A DNA stretch of 64,000 nucleotides, taken from the NCBI RefSeq assembly GCF_018320785.1, contig NC_054876.1, forward strand, positions 19,676,212-19,740,211. Direction: 5' to 3'. Position numbers and translations under genes: made by a program. This DNA comes from Cheilinus undulatus. Taxonomy: Eukaryota > Chordata > Actinopteri > Labriformes > Labridae. Position 1 is the stretch's first letter. Each line of letters begins with the position of its first letter. The notes beneath the pieces are model-generated. The model made no database searches and was not told the DNA's origin. It was given only the letters and a program-made list of their open reading frames with translations. Below are positions 48,718 through 62,300 of the stretch, one piece after another.

Positions 48718-49340
48718 CCATCCAGCCTGGTTGCAGTGGCAGCAGGCTTAGCAAATAAGCCTAGACATCACCCTCCCAAACAACATTTCCCAGCCCCTCC
48801 TTGGGGATTCCAAGGCATTTCCAGGCCAAATGGGGTGCATGATCCCTCCAGCAATTTCTGGGTCTACCCTGGGGTCTCCCATGGATTCACCCAGAAGACC
48901 TCCACAAGGAGGCAATATGGAGGCATCCTGGTTGGTTGCCCAAACTACCTCAAATGGCTCCTTTCAAGACCAAGCAACAGTGACTCTACCTCAAGTACCC
49001 AGAGGATGTCCAAGCTCCTCATGCTATCTCAAAGGCTTTAGCCCAGACATCCTCCTATGGAATCTCATTTTGACAGCATGAACCTCATTCTTTCGGTCAT
49101 TACCCAGACTTCATGACCATAGGTGAGGGTTGGAGCGAAGATCGACCATTAAATTGAGAGCTTTGCCTTCCAGCTCAGCTCCCTTTTCACCACGATGGTA
49201 TGGTACTATATCTGCAATACACTGCACCACTATTCCTGTCAATCTTGCTGTCCATTCTACCCTCGCTCAGGAACAAGACCCCAGAATCTTTAACTCCTAC
49301 AACTAGAAATACCACCTGGCCCTTAAAGGCCCCACAGGTA
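48718..49340 (-). mobile_element. LINE ORF2 3' relic
   Basis: On the minus strand, broken frames resemble the end of fish LINE ORF2 proteins (the region with RWFGH...GRPRTRW-like residues in intact copies). At the nucleotide level, CTCCTCATGCTATCTCAAAG and CAGCTCCCTTTTCACCACGA match the dispersed repeat I recall. It is 5'-truncated and heavily decayed. It lies between taf1d and aspa. The clade is uncertain. Confidence 0.5.
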
Positions 49341-50119
49341 TGCTACTGCTGTATATTAAAAGTACAGTGGTATGTCAGGAAGAAGGGCTAAGGTGGGGTG
49401 ACCATATACCCTCAAAATGTATTCAGTTCATCTTTGGATCAGAGTGCAAAGTTTCAAGAAAATCCCTCAGGGTGGTCTTGAGTATTCGTAAGAATGACAG
49501 ACTACCCAAAAACTTAATACTCTGAAACTGGCAGTTGCTGTTGTGAAGAAATAGACATTGCTTACAGGTGTACAGGACAGATAAATAGAAGGATAGGTGA
49601 TAACACTTTGTCCACACGGGGTTGCCAGAATCAACACTAGCATAAGTTCCTTGTAGGAACTTTAACAGTACAAAACAGAAATAAATATTAAAAAAATAAT
49701 TGAAAGCTACACCATAAGAGAAATAAGAAAACTATAAAGAAAAAGATTAAGCATCAGCAAAAGGATTGGTGCAGTATTTCTAGAATATGCTCAATAAAAT
49801 ACGTAAAACACAATAAAAATATTAACTTAACATATTACAGTAGTTAAGAGCAAACTATTAAGCAAGAATGTATTAAAACTTAAAAATTAAAACAACGAAA
49901 CTGTTTGCCCAAGTACAAAATTACTATCGGTGGGATTTTTCAGTTTATTTTGAAGGGTACACCCGGACCTACTGTGTCTCGTCACCTTTACTTTGCATAC
50001 ACAGATTCGATGTTTAATGGGAAGGGTTTAGGATACATTTTATTTTGGAAGGGAATTCACCGGAAATGATCTGTAAATAATCCTAGTCGGGTTTGTGGTG
50101 AGTGTCAGCCTTAACAAAA
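49341..50119. other. Intergenic AT-rich stretch upstream of aspa
   Basis: No gene, RNA or repeat family was recognised. 49620-49920 is strongly A-rich. Confidence 0.5.
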
Positions 50120-50373
50120 AGGGAGGACCTTCATTAACTGGAGTTTTTCCTTTGCTACTCGAGACATGTCGTGCAGTCTTCAGCTTCTTTTACGCACGCT
50201 GACTGACCACAACAAGCTCGCGGGCACGTTACGTAAGCGCGCAGCCTGGGCAGGCTTTTAAACAGAGGCTGAGGAGCTCCAGCTGGAAACTTTTTACTCT
50301 GCTGCTGAAAACCTCTGACACCTTCAACGTGTCTTCGTCCACATTTTATCACTTCAGCGTTAACCACACAGTC
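50120..50373 (+). promoter_or_regulatory. Putative aspa promoter / 5' UTR
   Basis: GC- and CpG-richer than the sequence before it (GCACGTTACGTAAGCGCGCA at 50223-50242) and ends at the aspa ATG. A TTTTAAACAG near 50258 is the only TA-rich element in a plausible position. The frame upstream of the ATG is open back to a GTG at 50329, but that GTG is not needed as a start. Confidence 0.35.
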
Positions 50374-53300
50374 ATGTCAACGTATAACAACAGCGCGTGC
50401 TTCAACGAGGCCAGGCGGGTGGCGATTTTCGGGGGTACGCACGGGAACGAAATGTCAGGCGTGACGCTCGTCAACCTGTGGGTGAAAAACAGCGCCGAGA
50501 TCCAGAGGAAAGGAGTCGAGACCAAGCCGTTCATCACCAACCCCAAGGCTGTGGAGAAGTGCACGAGATACGTGGACACAGACTTGAACCGAGCCTTCAG
50601 CCCGGAAAACCTCAGGTAAACACGAGAGACCCCGGAGTTGTCATGTCCTGTCACCGCGTCCCTGCTTACTGCTGCTGCTGTGATGTTGTTGTTCCTGTCT
50701 GCTGTCATACTGATGGACGAAAACATTGTCATGTCACGGACACACATTAGAGGTCCACCATTATCATCGGACTCGATCATTACACGTTATCGATCAGTGT
50801 CTGACGTTGTTAGCTTGATTACGAGTCTAATATTGTAGCAACAACAGACATGGTTCGTGCACACCCATAGCTACTGTAAACATTGACCTTGTGTGGATAT
50901 GTTCGTGTACATTTTGTCCTTATGGCATTTTCTTATGCATGGGATGACTTAATTCAGGAGGCTTGTCTTGGTTAATGGTAGTGCCTTACATTTTTAAGTT
51001 CGTGCAAATGTGTATTTATTAACAGTTTTCAGTTTTCTACAGATAAAAAATGACAATATGATGAAATATGACAAATATGGACAATACCATAAGATATTTT
51101 GTTGTAGAGCTACTATACTACTATTACTAATAATATTAGTAACAAAAATCATGATGATCATCATTATCATGATGATGATAACCATGATAACGATAGTAAT
51201 CCAGATATAAAATACAAAGGGCCATGGGGAAAATGGTGTTGCCACTTAGCATGATGTTGCCTATAGAGAGATGGAGAAAATGCATACAACAACGAAACGT
51301 GGACTGTTATTATCACAGGTACATAGCGTGTTTACCATCTGCCATGTCCCCCTTTAGCCCCCCACTCATCCCCAACCCCCTCTGGCTCTTCCAATAACAG
51401 CAGAGCAGCGTGTCCTCTCTCCTCCTCCTCCTTGACTTGAGCCAGCAGGAGAAAACGTGAAAGAAACGTGACCCAGCTTCAAATGAATTGACTTTTTTTC
51501 TGTCTCTCTCTTTCTGAATTGTGCCTTTTCATGTGCACTACAGCGGAAAGTAAAGTCTTACGCAAACGCTGGCTCATGGACTTATTGTGCACGAATACAC
51601 GGCAACCTATTTACTAATGTGGTTGGATAACAGCAATCCCCTATTCATATTTCATCATAAGAATCCTATAATAATACTTACAGGGTTGTTATGGGATTAA
51701 TGTATATGGCCCCCAGCTGGGACGTTGTTATACTAATGCACTAATGTAAAATTTATCTGTATGCTTTGTATTTGCCATGTGGGAATGCTGAATTCATACA
51801 GTTAAGTGACAACAACTGTGCTTAAGTTTAGAATTCTCATTGTGTAGCAGTTGCAGTTTTTTAAATAACACTATGGACTAAAAGAGGAGCCCAGTCCAGA
51901 TTGACCTAGAAAAGACTAAAAACCAAAACAGATAAGAGCAGTAGAGCTCCTGCTCCTTAGACATGAAAACATAAGCTCTCATTAAGCAACTGCTATGATT
52001 ACAATGGCTGTTTTGCCCAAAGTTTAATTTAATATAATTACAATTTTACATATAAATATTTTTTGTTCTGTTAAAATCATCCCATGAAGATACCAATCTG
52101 CATGACTGCAGAAGGCCTGACAGTTATGTTACACCCCATGAACAAAGGTGATAGTCTTCCAAGGGGGTGGGCAGGATTTAAGTAAGGTCCAACTTAGATA
52201 CAGTGCCTGTGGGAGACTGGCAAAGAGAAAGCCACTGTTGAAGAAAAATCATATTGAATCTCGATTAGAGCTGGACAAAAGGTATGTGGTGGACTCCATG
52301 GTCAAGTGAAAGAATGTTTGGTGGACACCTAACACTGCACATCACCATAAACACACCATCCCCACTGTGAAGCAGGGTAGTGGCGGCAACATGCTGTAGG
52401 GATGCTTCTCGGTAGCTGCCCCTGGACAGCTTGTAAAAGAAGAGGGTTAAAATGAATGTGGCAAAATATAGAAAATCCTGGCAGACAATCTTGTTCAATC
52501 TGCAAGAGATCTATGGCTTGTGAGAAGATATATTTTCCAGTAAGAAAGTGACCTGAAGCATACAGCAAAAGCTACACAGAAATTATTTAAAGTCAACATC
52601 CTTGCTTTTTTTGCTCCTTGGGTGTACTTTTTTTATAGGCATTGTGTATATTAACCTGGAATCTCTTGATAATATATTAAGCATCTCAGTTAGACCTTCC
52701 TGGCTAAATAAAGTGCAAATAAATGCATTTTACATTGGATCAGTTTAAACTTTTAAAAGCTTATATTAAACTGTATCGATCAAGTCACTTTCACTTTCTC
52801 ATTTGAATGATCCTTAAAGATCTTCTTGCCACTCAAGCCCTCTGGCCTCTGTCAAGGCAACATATAAGAAGATTATCGAGAACTTAAATAGACTGACAGC
52901 TCAGCTTCCCCTCACATTAACAGTCTCTCAGTTGAAGTTGATTTGTTCACCAGCTTTGGTTCACACGATGCCTTTGCACTGTATTTCCAGGCAAAGGTCC
53001 AGACAATGCCGGGCATGTTTTTTTGTTGTAAATGGGGTCAAAAGAGCAGTAGACAGGACAGTAAATGTACTGCGTTACAGTAGCTCTGAGAATGTCCCGG
53101 GCTCAGGGTTATTTTGAGGTGCTTCAGAAGAGCTGAAAGAAAAAGAAAGTGGAAGCTGTCATTCTCGGTTTAAACTGCGTAATTTCAGTTTGAAAGTTGA
53201 TTGAATTTATTATCACAAAACCAGGCTGACAGAGCCTATTCTAGCTTATACATTTTGAATTCACAGTATTCAAATAGCAGCTGTTTCCAAGACATCAAGC

Positions 53301-56300
53301 CCAGGAGCTCAAATGCTGTAATAATGAATACAGGAAATCTCATAAATGGTTACTGTGTCAGTGTTTTATATGTATCATCTACTAAAAGGACAATGAAAAA
53401 GCAGAGTGTCATTTGATCATATTTCTCACCAGTATCACTCATTAGCTAACATTTGACTACGCTAATGTAGCATTAAGCAGTTGCTGTTTGATATGGGCAC
53501 ACAATATGATAGCAATAGCCTTTCCTCTATCAAGCTAATGTCAATGTTAGCTAGTTAGCAGTTATTCTTGCTGGCAATAATGTAAACTAGGTTTCCAGCT
53601 TTGCAAACTGAGGAAATCTCATAGTCATCATTTTACTTCTTCTGGAATCATCACCAGCTGAAAAGACAATGGGAAGCTAAATGCTGAGTGACAACAATAT
53701 TTAAAGGTTCATTCAACACAATTCTACACAAACATTCAACAAATAATGTAGCAGTCAAACAGTTCCCAGCGAATGTACTTTTTGATATTGTACCACAATA
53801 TGATAACAAATAGTTTTTTCCTAGATAATGGGGAATCTTCAAAATGGGCATCATTTCACCACCTCTGGATTTATCCATCCATCCATTTTCTATACCGCTT
53901 ATCCCTTTCGGGGTCGCGGGGGTGGGGGGGCCGGAGGCTATCCCAGCTGTGATTGGGCGAGAGGCAGGGTACACCCTGGACTGGTTGCCAGTCAATCGCA
54001 GGGCTGACATATAGAGACAGACAAGCAGGCACGCTCACACCTACAGCCAATTTTAGAGTTACCAATTAACCTAATGAGCATGTTTTTGGTGGTGGGAGGA
54101 AGCCCCTCTGGATTTATCACCAGCTTAAAAGACAATGGGCAGCAATATTTTAAGGTTCATTCAACATAGATAACCAAACACCTGACCAAAGATAATGTAG
54201 CATGGTTCCTAGCTAACCCTACTAGAAGTACCTTTAGCTGGTTAACAGTAATGTTAGCTGCTTTGGCTAATTCTGCAACAAATATGAGGATAGCCAACTG
54301 AAAAGAAAATTGAAAGTGAATTACAGAGTGACACAGAAATATTTAAATGTTCATACAACATTTTAGATAATCCATCAGTAAACATTTGAAAAAAAAGATA
54401 ATGTAGCATGCAAACAGTTCCTTACTGTCTGCTCTAAATGCACAATTTGATAGCAAAGATTTAATCCTTAGCTAATGGTATCATTAGCTAAATAACAGTA
54501 TTAAGGTAGGTAACACTAGATTTTGCCACCTAACAGTTACTTAAGGTAGTTAACATTAATCTTGATATTATCAAAAACTAATAAAGTTTCAACATGTGCT
54601 TTTTCTTGAAATATTTTTAAGTTTTATGATTCTTGTAGTTATTTATCACTGTAGTTGCTAAATAATTGATGTATGGATGCAGAATATTTGTTGAGTAGCT
54701 GGCCTTATATATCTGCAAACCCCAAACACACAGCAGGTCAATATTATAACATGTTTTGATGTGAAACAAAGGAAAATGTCATTATGGTGAATTGTCACCA
54801 CAACTGTCCCAACAAGTGAACTCATTTTACAGTAAAAGGTCAGACTTCATTTTTGAATGTGTTCCTGTTACCAAACTACAAAATCTATCTTTGACACAGC
54901 AACAAGGAATTTTTGATGCATAGTAGACATTTGACAAACTTAGGCTTTCCATTTTAACCCAGTAACTCTGTTAACGTGTAGCCGTTAAATCTTTCCACTG
55001 TGGCTGACGGGTGAAAGTTGTACACAAAGCATGCAGGTTTTTTAATCATTAACTAGCTTTATTGCTTATCGTTCCATCAGCAGGACAGTCTGATAAGCTG
55101 TAAATGTGTCAGTCTTTTATTGCTTTCTCATGCTCTGTTTGTGTGTGCTCGTGTGGGTGTGTGTTTTCCTTGCAGTGCCCCAGGAGGAGACGACCTGCCC
55201 TATGAGGTTCGGAGAGCCCAGGAGATCAACAGGATGTTTGGACCCAAAGGCAGCCCTGAGGCGTATGACGTCATCTTTGACCTCCACAACACGACGTCCA
55301 ACATGGGCTGCACTCTGATCCTGGAGAGCTCTAAAGACCACTTCAACCTCCAGATGATGAACTATATCAAGGTGACAGCCTCCCTCCACTGTGTGCAAAG
55401 CATCAGGATCAGTGGTTAAATTTAACTCCAGACCCCTGAGAGAAATATTACATAAGTGGGCTTTATGCGCATATTGTACAGTATGTACTTGTGGCCATAC
55501 CTGAGCTGATACTATACTAGAAAAATAGATACTTGTTTACAATTTTGTTTAAAAAAAAAATCAAATATGATAGGCAAACAGAAAGTGGCAGTGTATCAGA
55601 AATTTTTATGTTTTTTATATTTTCTATCACCACGCCCTCTTTTCTCTGGTTGTTAAGGTCAAAGGTCACCAACTCTTTCCATCTTAAGATTCTCTATTAT
55701 GTTTTACAAGCTACCAGACCAGTGTTTATATCATCACCTAACATTATGACTTAAGTTCAGTTAGTCGTTTCACGTTTGTAATTTTTCAAGCATTTGTTAT
55801 GGCAGCATAGCATAGCATAGTTTGGCGTCAGGCTCTGACTTCATTACTTTTGTCCAGTTTATCTCAGAATTGAGGAGTGATGAGATAACATCTTAAACCC
55901 CCAGTCAGAGCCAACAGGTGGAGGTGGGTTAAAGTGAGAGCGCATTGCTGATCCAGGGAAGAGCAGACAATTGCAGAGCAGAGGTAGAGGCCAGACATGT
56001 TGCAGCTTAAATAGACCTGAATTAGGAAGATGTGAGTCATATGATTTGATTAAGATGCATGTCAGGTTTGAATCATTGTGCTGGAAATTACTGACCTGAA
56101 CTAAATCATGAGTTTCGTCACATTTGTCAACTACCTTTTTTCCATGAGGACGGCTGGACTAAGACTAGGTAAAAATAGTTTTGATGACAAAAAGTCTGAC
56201 TAAATCAGACTAAAATGAAAATTAGTTTTCATCTGATATTAAAAAAAAAAACCATGATATGAGACAGCACAAGCTGTCAGGCAGGGTAAATCTGTAGCTC

Positions 56301-59300
56301 TTTAACATATGAGCTGTAGAAAGCAGGGATCCCAGGTTTTGCAGGGTGCATAGAGCTCACTGATATGATTCAGGCAAAGAAAATAAATGTTTGGAGTTAA
56401 AGTTTGGTCTAAAATGTAAGGACTTATTATTGACTAAAACTGGTCTAAAATGTTTTTAGTTTTAGTGGTCTAGTGAAAAGTTTTTTTTTTTTTAGATGAA
56501 ACGCCTGCAAAAGATTGGAACAATGAACGCAAATATGAAAACCTCAGTCCAACCTTTCTCATACTGAAAACCAAAGCAGGGAAGGAAGATTGGTTGATGT
56601 TTGACAATGAGCACATCTCTACTTGAAATGTCTCACGGATCGTCCAGTAGATCACATTTTGGTGACCCCCCTTGTTTAGGTCATGCAGCTTCTAGTGATC
56701 TCTGTCTTTTGCTGACTTGTACCACTTTAAATCAATAATTTGAATGCAGTGTGCAATATTTTGATACTTCTTACACTATCAAATTTATAATAAACAGAGA
56801 TTGTTTAGTTTTTTGACAGTCTCTCCAGTGATGTAAAAGTTAAAAAAGAAATTGCTTTTTCTCACTTTGCTTTTAAGTTGACATGCCACACATTTATTAT
56901 CAAAATCATTTTGGTATCATTTATCAAAAGAGTTTAAAAGAATTTTCAGGGTTTTTCTCAGCTAAAGGTGAGGCTAAGATGATTCCTTTGCACCCATGTC
57001 AGACTGCACAGATACAACATTGTATTCAGGGCATTTTGATAACTGAATGTATGAGAGGTGATTGATTAAAGTATGTCCCATAAAACATTTAGATGTTTCC
57101 TCTTCAGAATTGCATTTGATACAACATAGGAGCTATTGTGTTATATTACAATTTTTCAAATTATATATTATTGCTCACAGGAGAAGAGTTTTCCTGATTG
57201 ATACCAGTGAGTGATTTGTTAAAATCTACATTTTAGAAAAAAGATTCTCACACCTAGTTATGATGGTCCTTCTATCTTTTTCATGTTTTCTGTGGGAGAA
57301 GGTCAATATTTTACTAAGAGATATCTCTGAAGAGGTTCAGTTAACCTATGTCAATAATATAATCACTAGTTTACCTATAAGTGTTGGGTAAACTCATTTA
57401 AAAGATCAACCATCCAGATAACCCAGGGGCCGGTTTTGTCATTATCTGCTCTAAGCCTGTGAAGACACCCTCCTCATTTTTAAGCTTTGAGTAGTAATTC
57501 ACAGCCTTTAGAAACATGGTACATGCAGTAATTCTAATACTTTGAACAAAAGCAGACTGAAATTTGTTTGTTAGAAAATGACATCTATGAGCTACAGTTT
57601 TCCAAACCCTGTAAAGGTACCACTTTAAAGCAATTTGCATGTAGCTTTTGGTTTATGTAAGGCATGGTTTGTGTTAATGTGTTATCAAGTTGCACAAACC
57701 TTCATTTCCTTAAATTGCTCATAAACTTGGAGTATGTTAAATACACTGTCTCTCTTATCTACTCAAGATCTTGCTCCTCAACACAAACCATGCAGTCATG
57801 CAGCGCAACAGCAGGGAGGGAAAAGAAAGGCCAAAAGCAGCATGCTGTTTGTGACACTAAGCAACAAAGGTTGTGAGAAATGTGATCCAAACTTTTCAAA
57901 TCACACAACACAACAAAAAGATAAACAGACAGATGGGACCAGTGACACCAGCATATTATCAAACTGTAGCTGATTAATCATTTCTTCTTAGCCCTTTGTT
58001 TTGTATAACAGTGGAATACCAGTAATGATCTCAGAGCCTGGTTCAACATTTTCTAGTCTTTTAGCAAAACTGATTTGTAAATCTTTTAGTATTTCCCCTG
58101 GTTATGATTCTGCTCAGTCCATGTGTGGAAAAATGTCTCTCATCAATATTTTACTAGGTGAAAATAAAAACTGGATTTTGCTGAATAGAGAAAATAAACA
58201 GCACATGTGATGTAAATGTGTCTAAAATTAAGCATTCAGGTGGTTGAGCTCCAAAAGAGGAACTCTGAACTGTTGAGTGCGAACATCTCTGTGGACCTTG
58301 TTCAGGTGTTAATTTTGATGTGCAGAATGTATAATTTTTATTTGCTGGACCCATATGAAGTGTAATGAAAATAGAGCTAGTGTTTTTTTTTTGTTTAATC
58401 CCTTTGAAAAAACAAGCATCAGATTTTAGCATATCATAAAAAGACTTTTTTTTCCCACATTTTTGCAAAGACATTTGGGTATCTGGAGTATCTGTTGGAG
58501 TTTCTGCACAAAATTTAATACAAGCAAACCCAGTCCTTTGTTTGTGGTCTGCCTTTGTCTGACAGCATGAAAACTGAGCGAAGGTACAGAATCTGTACCT
58601 TCCTCTCACCTGGTATCTCCTTGCCTAGATCTCCACCCACAGCCATGGACGCCCACATGGGGACAGCTAGAAGGAGCTCATTTGTATTGAAAGAGACGCA
58701 TCAAAACCAAATAGTCTGAGAAAGGTTGTTTATACAGGGTTAAAAATCTCCTGTAGTGCATGTTGTAATCTGCAGCTGGGATCTTATTTGTGTCTGTTTT
58801 GTGTCACAGAAAGCCATCGCTCCGGCCAGCTGTCTCGTTCTGCTGAATGAACATCCTCTTTTAAAATATTCCACTTCACGCTCTGTTGCCAAGCACCCTG
58901 TGGGTGAGTCCCTTAAGTCCTGACAAAATGTCTGGGGACTGTTTTTAAGATCTTTCAAAGCCAACTGTATTGATAAAACAGAGAGTAGTTACACTCATAT
59001 ATTTAGATTGTTTGATTGCAGGTCTGGAGGTGGGCCCTCAGCCTCAGGGGGTTCTAAGGAGTAACATCTTCGAAGCCATGAGGATAATACTGAAACACGC
59101 CCTGGACTTCATAGAGCTGTTTAATGAAGGTAAGGCAGGCAGACATTCATTCATTAAAAGACAAACTTTAGCATTTGATTTTAAAGCCTGTGAAGAAATA
59201 AAACCACAGAAAGGGTGTAATAACTTTTGCTTTGGACACAGAATTCTGCCTCTTTCTGTGCCCCTACATACTTACATCTTTAAACAGAGAGAGACATCTC

Positions 59301-62300
59301 TTTCCCCTCTTTTGATGGCAAGGGTAGGATGTGACAGGGAGGGGTTTACAGTTCACATGAAGGAAAACATGCAGGAAACGTGTTTGAGCCGCTGAGTGAG
59401 TCATAAAAATTGTATCTAAGTGGCATATCAGCATTGGGAACACAGAGCTGAGAACAACAAACCCAAATAGAGTCTGGCTTCAGTGTCTTTTTTAGAAAGT
59501 CATTTTCAAGGACTGTTATAGTTAGGAATCCTTAAAATCTGTTATGTCAATGTTTTATACATTGCATATTGTGGCTTTTGATGTTGTGGAGTCAGGCAAA
59601 TGTCAACGTATGTAGTTGGCCATGCTGCCACAATCATTAGAGGTCTAAATGGCAAAATAAGCTGTTTTTCAGCACAATTTTTAGTTATAATGAATGTTTT
59701 TATCACTCAGATATTCTAGAATAAAGACATTAAAAGGAACATTTATAATAAGCAAGCAATCAACTGGCTCACACATTTCTATTCATATAGGTAGGAGGCT
59801 CAGGATTCACATAAAAGTACATGTCAAGAATTCTGCACAGGACGGCTACTAGAAATTATGACTCATAATTCATTATGCAACAGAAAAATAAGTTGTTTAC
59901 TGTCTTCCTGTTTATCATCGTCATCGTGACAGGAAACATTTTGTGACAAAACGCCCATGGGTGTCCATCTGATTCATCCAGATGTACTCTATTCTCTAAA
60001 TGTATCTGCATCTGGCTCATTCCGCCTCCGCTCTGCTCGTTCTCTCCCCTGGGGAACGGAAACATGTTTGGAAAGTTTAGGTGTAAGATGGTCTGTTCTT
60101 CCTCCTTTTACGTAAACTGGTGTTTGTTGCCAACTGTGAGGTAGAGTCTGCTAGTTTCCCTGACTGCTCTGCAGCTGAATGGGCTTCTTGTTGGCTGTAG
60201 GTCCGTTTCCATGTTGTGAGAGTCCGGCTGCCAACGGTGTGGTAATCTTCTGTCAGGGGGCCTCCGTGGTGTGGATGAATGCTCAGGCATGGTGATGAAT
60301 CGGTGTTCCTGCGCTTTGAAGCAGAGAAGCAGGAAGAAACAAGTTTGTTCAGCCATAAGGGATTAAACAGTTGGTAGAGTTCAAAATGTCTTACTCCAAA
60401 GAATAACAAAAGATTCAGTGAGAAAACCTCAGTAGTGTGTAGTGAACATTTGTTCTTGTTCTCTGTGCAGCCTTTGCATAACAGTACAGCTCGCTGGTTT
60501 TACTCTTTGGCAATTAAACAGTTTATTTAAGCATCTACTTATTCATTGTAAAAACCAGCACTTCCTGTTTGTTCCAGAAACTGAATACGGCCCTTTTGGC
60601 ACATGATGGCACCTTCCAGTTTAACCAAAGTGAATCAAGTTACATAACATCAAGTAGCTCCAAGTTACTTTGTTTGAATCAGCTTGCAAGACTTCAAAAG
60701 CTATTCAGCATGATAGCTGATTGGGCACAAATATACACTGGTGAGTAAAGTTAGACAGTACTGTTGTGTTAGTTTGTAAACAAACATTTTGATAAGAAAA
60801 ATTCTTGATGTATTTTTTATGACTTAATTGCTGACCATCTGCATGGTTGAGTAGTGAGGCTCAGTTACAATTACAATATTTCTTTACCAAGTGATTATCT
60901 TTTCACAAGTGTCTTGTTTTTATTTCAAACACACAAACACTATGTCTTTAAACAAAGGTCAAATCTCTGGACTGCAAGGGTTTGTTCCTCCGTGTATAAA
61001 ATGGTGCATCTATTTACATGGTCTTCCACTGACCAGCAGTATTCTTTGGTATATACAGAGTCTTTTCTAGTCTGTTTTGCTTTCTTACATGATTCCTCTT
61101 ACATCAGTGCAAAAATGAGTGACATGAGGTTATTCTTAGCTGAGATCTCTTCAGTCAAGGAACTGATCATTTTCTGCTGAGAAGTACCACCCCTTTTCCC
61201 CTCTGACTGAATCGCCATGGGTGTTTGTTATATTTTCTCTTCTTATAGTATTTTGATGAGAGTGGTTTTCCTGCAAATTAAAAGATAGAGGAAATGTTTA
61301 GAGCATTTTTATTTGAGATATCAGAATGCTTCTTTTCTTTCTTTCCATTTTCTCACCTCATTGTTTAAAATTATGGGCCAGATCTACAAAGCAGTGGCTA
61401 CCATCCCTTTTTTCCTTTTAGCCCCCATTACTTGTATATTAGAGGGGCAGAGGCCCCTCAGGACCCACACAAACACAAGGTGACACATAGATGTCAGAAA
61501 TTAACATAAAATTTCATGGTTGTTATTTTTCAAACCGAAACAAAATAGTGCCACACATACGCTTCCTTACCTAGAGACCTTTACACTAACTACTTTAAGT
61601 TTTTTATCATGATTTTAGTTAGTATAAGTTAATCTCATTTTGACAGAGTGTCTCGCCCCCAAGGGGGTCCTGGACCCCAGGTTGTGAACTAATGCACTTA
61701 AGAACTACTTATTATAAGAACAATCCTGAATGTTCAAATTAATTAGTTAATAAGATGTGGATGAAAAAACAGTCTCACGGAGAATGACTTCTCTCAGCTA
61801 TAACTGACCGATGACCGACTTCCAAACATTAGTCAGTCTGCTAATAATTGCTTTTTGTAATACTGTAACAATAGCAGTGGCACCATTGTGTTGTCACTGT
61901 GCTTTTTTCATGGTGGAGTCATCTTTGATCCATGTGCATTTATCATTGATTCGCCACATAGCTGTTGGCACTAGAGGTACATATCCAATCAGCTGCTGAA
62001 CTTTCTGGGCATGTTGGCATCGACATATTATTAGCGCAAATTCTTTTCCATATGAGGAGCTAAAACAGGACAAATAGGGAGTGCTGGAGTGCATATACAG
62101 TTTCAAGAAAAAGTATTTAAATCCTTTGGGATTTCTTGGATTTCTGCATAAATTGGTAAAAAGACACAACAATAGACAAACACAGTCTCCTTAAACTAAT
62201 ACCACACAAAAAATGATATGTTTTTATTTCATGTTTTTATTGATGCAACAGGACAATGACCCAAAGCACAGAAGTAAATCAACAACAGAATGGCTTCAAC

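Noticed and set aside
50329-50373. Upstream GTG start for aspa
   Set aside because: The ATG at 50374 gives a 313-residue protein equal in length to human ASPA; vertebrate genes rarely start at GTG.
58583-58600. Short GGTACAGAATCTGTACC palindrome
   Set aside because: Too short and isolated to support an RNA gene or regulatory call.
61375-61700. Possible hAT-type relic in aspa intron 4
   Set aside because: Only a short CCCAAGGGGGTCCTGGACCC-like word supports it; no paired ends or duplication were found.
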